The notes beneath the pieces were generated by a model. The model was given only the letters and a program-made list of their open reading frames with translations. It was not told the origin of the DNA and did not search any database. The position numbers and the translations under genes are program-made. Of a stretch of DNA of 64,000 nucleotides, positions 56,113 through 64,000 are shown piece by piece. Positions within the stretch are counted from its first letter, which is position 1, and the number at the start of each line of letters is the position of its first letter. Origin of the DNA: Scleroderma bovista (lineage: Eukaryota > Basidiomycota > Agaricomycetes > Boletales > Sclerodermataceae); the NCBI GenBank assembly GCA_037178675.1, contig JAYMGJ010000157.1:410316-474315 (forward strand), written 5' to 3'.

Positions 56113-58079
56113 TTAGTCCATTTCCATTTGCACACCGGCATCATGCCCGGCATCGGCATCGGAACTCCCAATCTCCATATTGGATGCCGGCCCAACATCT
56201 CCATCTTCCGGCGGGCTGACCTCAATTGCCGGAATATTGCCAGTCTCTATGGTTGCGGCCACTTCATCACAAATCGCTGTCAACAACACAATCTTGTGAT
56301 CAGTAGCACATGGCTTGGTAATTGACAGACTTACCTTTTGGTGGGGCCCAGTCGTAGCTATCACCAGTTGGCTTGCTGGCACCCCTTTCATCGACCAAGC
56401 CTGGAGTTGCCACCTCCAGACTTGAGGCATTGTTGTGCAGCGCAACCTGCATACCATGGGTGCCGGTCGGCTCGCTCAAGCCATGTTGGGACGGATTGTT
56501 GGACAATGCCATTTCTTCCAGCATTGTGGTAGGCGCTAGTGCCAACGGGCTTGGCGGACTGGGGTGAGCACACTGCGAGACCTCAGGACATGTTGAGTCA
56601 GATGCCGGCTGTGTCAGTGCGAATGCCTGCCATGATGCCGGATGTTGAAGGTGGGATGGTGTTGGGAACAGCTGTTCCCGCATCGCTTCAACCACCTGCC
56701 GTAAGCTGGTGACTTCTCTGAGCGCGACGGCCAATCTTGCATTTGCTTCGTCCACCTTTCGTTCTGTTTCGGCCTGCTTTTCCCTCAAACGGACAACCTC
56801 CTCCTCAAGATCTTGTACATTTGACGTATTTGTACTGTCTCCCGGTGTTGTGGGAGGGTTCGTGCCACTGCTGGCGGCCATTGACGATGGACTTGCCATC
56901 CTCGATGTCTTCCCTAGCCATGCTGGAGTATTGATCAGTACCCCATCAAAAACTGGATGGAATATCGATAGAAATAATATTAAATTGTTTGAATAATGAA
57001 CGACTTACTTGGTTTCCTGGGCGGATTGGCCGCTGCTGGTGCTGGGGTCTGACGTTGGCTTTTTGCATGCTGTGACCTTCCTTGGTTGAGCGTTGAGGGC
57101 GTAGATGGTGAACGCCGACGCGGTGCAGGTTTCCTCGGTGCTTGTGAACGCGACCTTGACCTCGCTCTGACTGCCGTCATCATACTGCATGCAATCTTGC
57201 TGCAGCAACATTGCCAGCAAGCACGGCCTGGGTTCACTGCACACTGTCGATCTCGCTGTACGCACTTGATGCAGCGATCCTTGTCATCCACCCACTCATA
57301 GCCTGCGTCTGGTGTCTGCATGTCGCGAACGTTTGGCCTTGGTCACTTTGGCCGTGGTTGCGATGAGGCTTCTTCATCATCACTGTCGCTGTTGATTGTT
57401 GCGACGGATTGGGCACGCTTCCTCAGCTTGCGACTGCGACTGCGGCCCCTAGGCACCTCATCATCCTCGATGGCACGGCTTCCTTCTGGCACTGCTTGTG
57501 AGTCCTCAGTTTCGCTGGGCTCACCTACTTGGCCACAACTGCCTTGCACCTCTGTCTCCTTTACCCCCGATGGTCCTGCCACTGCATTGTTCCCCGACGG
57601 CTCTACGGCTCTCCTCTTTCCCTTGTCCACCTTCTTCTGCGGCTTGCCTAGTTGGAACCAGGGATGGTCCCAGATATCGTGGTCCGTGGCATTAACAATG
57701 TCCGGGAAGTGAGGCCACTTCCCTGTCGACAGGATCACCTCTGGCGCCTCCATAAACTGGTCGGCAGCAATGATGATAGTCGGTATAATGAATCCTGCAG
57801 GTAACTCCTGCAGGACATTCTCGACCCGGCGCTATCATATCCTAATCAGTGAGTTGATTGATTGCAGATAAATTTGCCATGCACCACCTGGGCCCAGATA
57901 GTTGACACTGCTTCTGACCATACACCCTTCTCCCGTGTGCTTCTCAAGCCATCAATCCGGCCTTGAATTATTTCAGCGGCCTGGGCGACGACTTCTTCTG
58001 CAGTGAGGGACATAGCCGTTGACATGTCCTCTTGAACGGATGAGGCAGAGACGAACTGAGAACCTTCTGAAGTTTCCAT
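56113..58079 (-). pseudogene. Zn2Cys6-like cluster plus coiled-coil protein with an in-frame stop
   Basis: From ATG 58079 (METSEGSQFVSASSVQED) a first exon ending STIWAQ joins to RRVENVLQELPAGFIIPTI, then EVILSTGKWPHFPDIVNATD, DIWDHPWFQLGKPQKK and a basic PRGRSRSRKLRKR. An in-frame TGA at 57345-57343 splits PRPK from PRPNVRD. The same frame then gives C-x2-C-x6-C-x7-C-x2-C-x6-C in CIKCVQRDRQCAVNPGRACW plus QCCCSKIAC, the spacing of fungal zinc clusters. A later exon has a strong coiled coil (VQDLEEEVVRLREKQAETER, LRQVVEAMREQL). It ends GVQMEMD. Cluster plus coiled coil suggests a dimeric DNA-binding regulator. The TGA may be a nonsense mutation (CGA would restore an arginine) or mark a missed intron or two genes. 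Confidence 0.6.
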
Positions 58080-58859
58080 ATAGACTGTAAGGATGTGGAA
58101 ATGGTAAAGCAGTGGTTGAGAGGAAGAACTGGGTCCGATTGCCATGCGGCCTGAAGGATGTTCAACGTATTATATAAGCATTTCACACCACAACATGTTT
58201 GCATTGTGGTCGCACACCAAAGTGGACTAAATCAAATATAGGTTAATAATTCAGCCACAAGTCCGACCAATCATTGTCCTGACAATTTGGCTAATGAACC
58301 ACACTGCCACATTTCATATTGCATGATGGCCACATTTCTATTGCTTGTGATTGGCTGTCACAGTGCATTGTCCCATCACAATAATAAGGGATCTCGGATC
58401 GGCATTATGATTTGCCTTATTTTGGAGTGTGTCTCTCGGGGAACAATCGATGCGGCATGTATTAACACAGCCGCAGCTTGAGAAAGGGATCAATGCTGCA
58501 TGTCAGTCATTGTGGTACGGCCATCATTAATTTAATGTTATCATTGAGGTACTTATTCGCACAGCCACCAGCCTGGCTGCCACCGGCCAGTATGTCAGTG
58601 GCAAATGCCGGTGTCCACAACCATGCCGACACTGCCACATGGCACGGTCATTCCCATATTGCCGCACATGCAAGCATGATGGCCGCACGGCTATTACTCC
58701 AGCACGTTTGTGATTCTCGGCAAGGTATTGCGGCACCTGCGCGATAGCTGCACAGCCATTACCAGTATTTATGTTGTGCCGTTCTTGTAATGCCGCAATT
58801 CTATTATGCCGATGGTAGATTGCTGATGACATGTTGTGCCACTGCTGTTGTCGGTTCAA
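58080..58859. other. Noncoding region with GCCGCA-rich spacer
   Basis: About 780 bp upstream of the zinc-cluster gene, with scattered GCCGCA and GTGCCG words (58560-58830). No coding frame seen. Confidence 0.4.
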
Positions 58860-58869
58860 ATCCGACATT

Positions 58870-58989
58870 GCCCGAAAAACAATTCTGCTGACAGTCGTGT
58901 TCTGCCGACAGCCTTGTTCTGCTGACAGCCTTGTTCTGCCGACAACCTTGTTCTGCCGACAACCTTGTTCTGCCGACAGTGTGTTCTGC
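58870..58989 (+). repeat. 17-bp minisatellite (GCCTTGTTCTGCCGACA), left part
   Basis: About seven diverged copies. The array continues at 59626-59815, so the solo LTR between has split one array in two. Confidence 0.85.
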
Positions 58990-59625
58990 TGTCAAGTCCG
59001 GGTCTACTCCGGTAGGGGGTCCGGTCAAGTCCGGACGAGAGCGGACGAAGGAGGAGGGCAGATGCTGGACAAGAGATTAGTCCGGCCAGAGTTGGTGACC
59101 GATTGGGTTCAACGACTAAGGACAACGAGCGTTGACCCCTTGCGTAGGTTCTGGTCAAGGGAAGGAGACGGAGACGGAGATGGACGAGAACAGGAGTAGT
59201 GACTTATGTTGATTTCAGACTGAGGAGTACAGGATAATCTACAGAGTACTTATACTAAGTGAGAACTAGGGTCGAGTATTTACGGTGACAAGTAAACAGC
59301 CTAAAAGGCGGACAAGGGACAACCGGAGGAAGTACTAGGTCAGGTCCGATGAAAATAAAGTCAGGTCCAGGTAAAATAAACCAGGTCCAGTGAAAATGCT
59401 ACAAGGTATAGGATATATCGAGTTCACGGAGAACTCACGTCAAGACAGGGTAAACGGCGAAGTGTGGTAACGAGCGAATGGAGCATAGACCAAGGGTCGT
59501 GCTTAACGGAAGGTTATCTGCGTGAGCGCGACCAGAGTAGGAGACGAGCGACCGGAGTAGAGCTGTAGAGCTGCGATGCGACCGGAGTGACCGGATAAGG
59601 CCCGGAGTTGGGCATGGTCGTAACA
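58990..59625. repeat. Solo LTR (636 bp) with 5-bp target duplication
   Basis: Starts TGTCAAGTCC and ends GTCGTAACA (TG...CA). TCTGC at 58985-58989 is repeated at 59626-59630. No gag or pol inside. It cleanly interrupts the 17-bp minisatellite. In minus reading it begins TGTTACG, like the chromovirus LTR, though the rest is different. Most likely left by recombination between two LTRs of a lost element. Confidence 0.85.
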
Positions 59626-59836
59626 TCTGCCGACAGTGTTGTTCTGCCGACAACGTGTTCTGCCGACAGCCTTGTTCTGCCGACAGTGTGTTCTGCCAAC
59701 AGCCTTGTTCTGCCGACAGCCTTGTTCTGCCGACAACATGTTCTGCCGACAGCCTTGTTCTGCCGACAGTGTGTTCTGCCGACAGCCTTGTTCTGCCGAC
59801 AGTGTGTTCTGCCAATGCCATGTAGTGCCGATTGTG
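59626..59836 (+). repeat. 17-bp minisatellite, right part
   Basis: About ten copies of the GTTCTGCCGACAGCCTT unit, same phase and strand as 58870-58989. It grades into GTAGTGCCGATTGTGTCG before repeat R1. Long open frames through it arise from the repeat and are not genes. Confidence 0.85.
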
Positions 59837-59838
59837 TC

Positions 59839-60410
59839 GTGCCACACCTGGCTTACCGCTACTTTAGAGAAGACCAGATGCCCGGCCCTACATTTATACA
59901 AGGGATATAGTTCTAAGGGCCTGCTGTGTATATTGGGAGGCCAAACATTATGGCCGATCATACTGAAGGGGAAGCATATCAGCTGGCCTTCCCATCTAGC
60001 TAGGTGTCCCCAGAAGGAGGGCTTGCTTAATGCTCTGGGACACCGCATTCATAGCCTGTCACTTTGAAGTGTACTGCAAGGCCCTCCCATATAGGTAGAT
60101 AACACCTTTCTGAGGGCCCACCTAATGCTATGGGACATTGTACCTATTGTTGCCATGTGCCCTGCACATAATAGATGAAACTGGCTCCAGGGCCTACTCA
60201 TAGTCATGGGACACCAATCCCATGGCTGGGTATTCTTAAAGGTACACCATGCATGCAGCCCATTGGAAAGCACGGGATGCTGTTTCTTTGGCTGGCCCTG
60301 CAACAAGAAAGGGACACCAAAGGTACAGCCCAATGCAAAGCACAGGACACCAATACCACAGCCAAATGCAAAGCATGGGACACTGGTACAGAGGCCCTTC
60401 TATTGACTCC
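59839..60410 (+). repeat. Dispersed noncoding repeat R1, copy 2
   Basis: About 570 bp aligning with 42147-42756 in the same orientation, about 17.7 kb away. Like copy 1 it directly follows a GTGCCG minisatellite. Moderately diverged with indels. Confidence 0.7.
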
Positions 60411-60739
60411 CGTCCGCAGGCTAGCTGCATTGCAGCACTTACTACCGTCCTTTTGCCGAAATGCTGTGGCAAGCCCCCTGCAATCCTCGGCCTGAATCTG
60501 CGGCATATAGTCCTCTGGCCACATGCCGCAGCTCCCTTGCTGCATTAGGTCCTATTGCCACAGGCCATATCCTGATCTAGTGTACTAGTGTGTCAGCCCA
60601 CCAATATTACTTGGTGACAACCTTTCCATGAGCCACCAATATGGCATGGTGAAACACCTTACCATTAGCCCACTCATATGACATGGGGATGCACCATGGC
60701 TGGGCCCTATCTCAGCTGGTCATGTAGCACAGCCGATTG
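60411..60739. other. Noncoding spacer
   Basis: About 330 bp without coding frame; includes CACCAATAT-ATGG repeats near 60600-60680. Confidence 0.35.
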
Positions 60740-61744
60740 TCAGCTTCGTCTGTCTGTGTTGTATGGGACAATGCAGGTGCATTATGTGGAGTAGGAGACT
60801 TGCTAGGATCAGACATAGGACCAAGGGGACGAGATAGGACGGAGGCCGGAGTTGGCCAGAGTTCAGGAGAACAAGATGGGATTAGGAGAGCATGGTGGGT
60901 AGTACAGAGTGGGGAGTATCTTAGTCGAGATTTGATCTAAGGAAACTACTAGGCTGGAGTATAGTAGTTTATATAGTAACGAGACTAGAGGTGAGTATAT
61001 ATGGTGACAAGTAAACACCCTAATGTTGAGACAAGGGACAGAGCAGAAGTGGACAGGAAAATAATCCAGGGGCAGGAAAATAATCCAGGGGCAGGAAAAT
61101 AATCCGGAGCGGGAGCAGACACGGGGAACTAGAGATACAGGGACGACGGAGAAAAAGCAGGGACAGTGAAATAAAGGGAACTAGGTCGGAAGAGGACAGG
61201 TAAGGGTTGGAGGTGGACTTAACTAATGTTAAGTCCGGAGCGATGTCCAGGACCAGAGGAAGTGGGACCGGAGGAAGTGCAAGAGCGGAGGGAGTGTACG
61301 AGCAGAGGGAGTGTATGAGCAGAGGGAGTGTACAGCTGGAGGAAGGGCAGAGTAGCCGGAGGAAGGTCTGGAGTTGGACATGGAAATGTCCAAGGCCATT
61401 GGTGGACCTATCAGGGGAAGCGGAGCGGAACAGGAGCAGACCTGAGCCAGAGTTGGATGTACCAGCCAGAGTTGGGCTAGGTCGCAGACCAGACAAAGGG
61501 AGTGGCCGGACTGAAACCAGAGTAGCGACTAATGGTAGGTACAGGTCCGACATGGAGGAGTTAGACCGTGGATCTGTCTAGAGGGAGACAGGGGTTAGTC
61601 CTGAGGTGGAGATGGACATAGTGACCGGAGTTGGGCTGGAGTGCAGCTATGGGGCTGGAGATGGCCAGACTAGATCCAGAGTTGTGTCTATGCCTAAGGA
61701 GAGGTCAGGCGGGCCAGGGTTAGACCGGAGTTGTGACTGGGAAA
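60740..61744. repeat. LTR-like sequence related to the solo LTR
   Basis: Shares in order with 58990-59625: GAGTA-T-TATGGTGACAAGTAAACA, then GACAAGGGACA, then GTGAAA-TAAA. Contains a 19-20 bp tandem repeat near 61055-61100 (GGCAGGAAAATAATCCAGG, three copies) and GAGCAGAGGGAGTGTA repeats near 61265-61345. Borders not found. It abuts the truncated Helitron fragment, which it may have cut. Confidence 0.5.
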
Positions 61745-63460
61745 AGTATGGATATGACAGACAAAATCTTCATCAGATCTTGGCCATGGAGCACGACGTT
61801 TGCACAACAACTGCCCGTTCTTCATGTGCAAGCATGTTGCACGGGTACAAGTATGGATTTGTTGTGATCGGACTAATTGAGATTCGAATTGTGCATTATC
61901 CTGTAACCATGTTGGATTCCTGGGATCTGGAGGTTGCAAATAAGGAACTTGGGAATCACGAGGAGTGAGTCTGATTGTGTCTTCAGTAAGTCCATCTATA
62001 TGCACATGAATATTGGCCTTGATAAATATGTGAATGCAATCACGAAAGTCAAAGGATTATAAGAGATTGTGCATCTCAGTAGAGTTGGGTGAGTGATGAA
62101 GCCATAGAAGCATATGCAAATGGAGACTCCCTCTTCCCTGTGCTTCTACCACACCAAAATACGCAGCCAATTGACCAAGGATACCCATAGTACTCTGCAT
62201 GTATCCATGTTCAGATTTAATACCAAACAGGGTGTTGAGAACTGTAAGGATGATGAAACGAAAATATTTGACTGCTGCATATGGGTTCGATGCAATGTTT
62301 GTGGCACAATGATTGGCGTCTGGACCCAATGTTGAACTAAACTTGTCCATGTCTATGTTTTCACCTGCAAAGACCTGTGCTACAGGATCGTGGATATCGG
62401 CAGGATTGTGACCCACAAAGATGCCCCTCCAAGAAACAAGCAAGTTCCCCACATCATTCCTCAATATGCGGCTCACGCATGATCTGATCCCATGACCCGA
62501 CCATTTGTAGCAACCACATGTTTACGAAGAAGGCGAACAGCAGGATTAGAAATAGGCTCTTTTCATGTTTCTTGTAACTCGGCTTGTTTCAAATCGGCTA
62601 CTGTCAACAACAAAATGGAATGGGAATCAACATTGAAATCTTGGCGACACATCTGAAGGTATGCTGACTGCATGGCATTTCATTTTTGGAGAATCCCAAA
62701 AGCCACAAAAATAAATGAATGATGTGTGGCAAAACATTTATCATAATATTGAAGAGCCCATCAAATATGGTCTTTGAAGCTGACACAATTTGGTTGTGCG
62801 TCTTCCATCCCTCCTATTCCATATGGAAAGAGAACTGGATATGTGGCAGCAAATAAGTTACATTGCTGCATGTCAGAATCTTTTGAGGCTTGGGGTCGTG
62901 TGAAGCTGAAATCAGGTATTGCCTTGGTACTCAGTCTGACAGCATATCCACCCTCTTTAGAAGCATTGCTCAAATTGGCCAACACATGCCATCAAGTCAT
63001 TCAATGACATTTGTGATTGCTGTGTATCGGAGACGCCAAGAGAACGTAATGGAATAACCCCCCCATTGTCATCTATGATAATCAAAATACTAGGATCAAT
63101 AAGCACATCAATCTATCTAATGACTTTACCTTCCATAATATTGTAAGAGCTAGAATCTAAAACCCTTTCTTGTCCTATTTCATCATGATCTGGTTGAGTG
63201 TGGATTTTAAAAGAAGCTTCAGTTTCATTGAGAAGAACTGAATGCACCCATGTTTTGGCTATCATCTGGAACATATAAATCCCTTTCATGAGTTGCAATG
63301 GCTTCATTAGACTCTTGCCAGACCAAGGCCTCAAGTTGCTCAGGAACGTCATCAAGAGGCAATGACTCGATTCTCTCCAAGCTAACATCAACATCACCAT
63401 ACAGGGGATTATTCTCTTTCAGCTGCAGCAAAGCGTCCAACACTGCCCTTCTTTGTATGC
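61745..63460 (-). pseudogene. Helitron Rep/helicase N-terminal fragment, frameshifted and truncated
   Basis: In minus order, pieces in different frames give: ALLQLKENNPLYGDVDVSLE with YVPDD; MLANLSNASKEGGYAVRLST; FAATYPVLFPYGIGGMEDA; then one long frame with SWRGIFVGHNPADIHDP, KYFRFIILTVLNTLFGI and the HUH nuclease motif in GRGSLHLHMLLWLHH; then SQLVRSQQIHTCTRATCLHM with GQLLCKRRAPWP. These are the N-terminal and rolling-circle Rep parts of fungal Helitron proteins. The helicase domain is missing and at least three frame changes or stops occur. Inactive. Confidence 0.85.
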
Positions 63461-63472
63461 GAAATAACGATC

Positions 63473-63905
63473 CATGTGAACAAATTGTACAATGTTGTGT
63501 GGGTGGCTACCAGGGTAGGTTCTTATTGGATATGTATAGTCTCATTCTGTAGCTTGTAAACACTTTTAAATGCTTTTATATGTGAACCTAAACAATCCAG
63601 GATAATGCAAACACATGCGAACAAAGTGCACAATGTTGTGTGGGTGACTCCCAGGGTAGGCCCCTGTTGGATATGGCTACCATGTACAAACAAAGTGTAC
63701 GATGTTGTGTGGGTGGCTACCAGGCTAGGCTCTTGTTGCACATGTGTAGTCTTATTCCATACCTTGTACACACTTTCACAGGCCTTTATACTTGCACAAG
63801 AATTTCTATTCCCGTTTATAATATGTGAAATATTGTGAATACCTGCCAACAAAGTGTTCATTATGGAGTGGAGACTACTGGGGCAGGGCCATATTTGAAT
63901 GTGTT
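63473..63905 (+). repeat. Tandem repeat, three to four copies
   Basis: Units begin near 63477, 63617, 63689 and (poorly) 63845, sharing ACAATGTTGTGTGGGTGGCT, ACCAGGGTAGG and TTGGATATG. Spacing is irregular (about 70-150 bp). Short frames through it are repeat artefacts. Confidence 0.7.
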
Positions 63906-64000
63906 TTATGTTAACACACATTAGACACATCCAAATAATAACAATTCTGAATGAGATGGAGTGAATGGTGAGTCTATCCTAATTACAAGTAGCACTCCCA

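Larger units (their letters stand above)
43415..58079. mobile_element. KDZ transposon territory with TET/JBP and accessory genes (ends unresolved)
   Basis: The KDZ transposase (47.3-50.8 kb), TET/JBP gene (44.5-45.7 kb) and four accessory genes lie close together between CpG-containing minisatellites. I found no terminal inverted repeats or target duplication that fix the borders, and the inverted repeat at 46 kb may mean that two elements abut. Coordinates span the genes only. Confidence 0.55.

Noticed and set aside
58845..58875. tRNA-like T-arm (GTCGGTTCAAATCCGAC)
   Set aside because: The stem-loop and B-box are good, but no matching acceptor, D or anticodon arms could be found upstream, so it is not a tRNA gene; a SINE or chance match remains possible.
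59435..60048. Repeat-encoded proteins with CRQNKAVGRTRLSAEQ-like units
   Set aside because: They come from translation of the 17-bp minisatellite, which is open in several frames; no flanking gene structure.
61020..61581. Overlapping 177- and 124-codon frames on opposite strands
   Set aside because: The stretch is purine-rich, repetitive and LTR-like; composition explains the open frames.

Overview
The window reads as nuclear DNA of a filamentous basidiomycete, most likely a mushroom-forming Agaricomycete. Nearly every gene is cut by short (about 45-60 nt) GT-AG introns with CTNAY-like branch sites. Neighbouring genes are packed head-to-head or tail-to-tail with gaps of 60-250 bp. The mobile DNA (KDZ transposase with a TET/JBP dioxygenase, Tnp2-type transposase, Ty3/gypsy chromovirus, Helitron) is typical of that group. 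I cannot name the species.

Region 1 (about 1-29 kb) is a gene-dense housekeeping block. In order it holds: a 3' gene fragment; RPN5 (proteasome lid); mS23/RSM25 (mitoribosome); MED7 (Mediator); a BCL7-like protein; a membrane nitrilase-fold protein resembling apolipoprotein N-acyltransferase; a DCG1-like Asp/Glu/hydantoin racemase with a suspect start; two long disordered proteins; ADE5,7 (purine synthesis); an ankyrin plus CCCH zinc-finger protein; NAD-dependent glycerol-3-phosphate dehydrogenase; SED5 (Golgi t-SNARE); a NOP6-like RRM protein; an unrecognised disordered protein; and an MGST3-type MAPEG enzyme. They are functionally unrelated, but several pairs share very short divergent promoters.

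Region 2 (about 29-33.3 kb) is a transition zone: a gene-poor kilobase and a divergent pair of unrecognised genes.

Region 3 (33.4-41.7 kb) is a nested transposon. A Tnp2-like (CACTA/EnSpm) transposase pseudogene carries a complete 6,337-bp Ty3/gypsy chromovirus inside one of its introns. The retroelement has 371-bp LTRs, a perfect 5-bp target duplication (GATCA), gag with a zinc knuckle, an apparent -1 frameshift signal, and an uninterrupted pol ending in a chromodomain. The two LTRs differ at five positions, all CpG transitions.

Region 4 (about 41.9-58.9 kb) is a KDZ transposon territory: a TET/JBP dioxygenase gene, a CxC2-KDZ transposase, and four accessory genes of unknown role (43.4, 51.3, 53.7 and 56.1 kb). 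The last of these has a Zn2Cys6-type cysteine cluster and a coiled coil. CpG-containing minisatellites and a 222-bp inverted repeat lie between and around these genes.

Region 5 (about 58.9-64 kb) is repeat wreckage: a minisatellite split by a solo LTR with its own target duplication, a second copy of a noncoding repeat also seen at 42.1 kb, LTR-like sequence, a truncated frameshifted Helitron Rep fragment, and a tandem repeat at the end.

Gene models were spliced by eye. Exon joins I checked for phase are stated; others are marked as unresolved.
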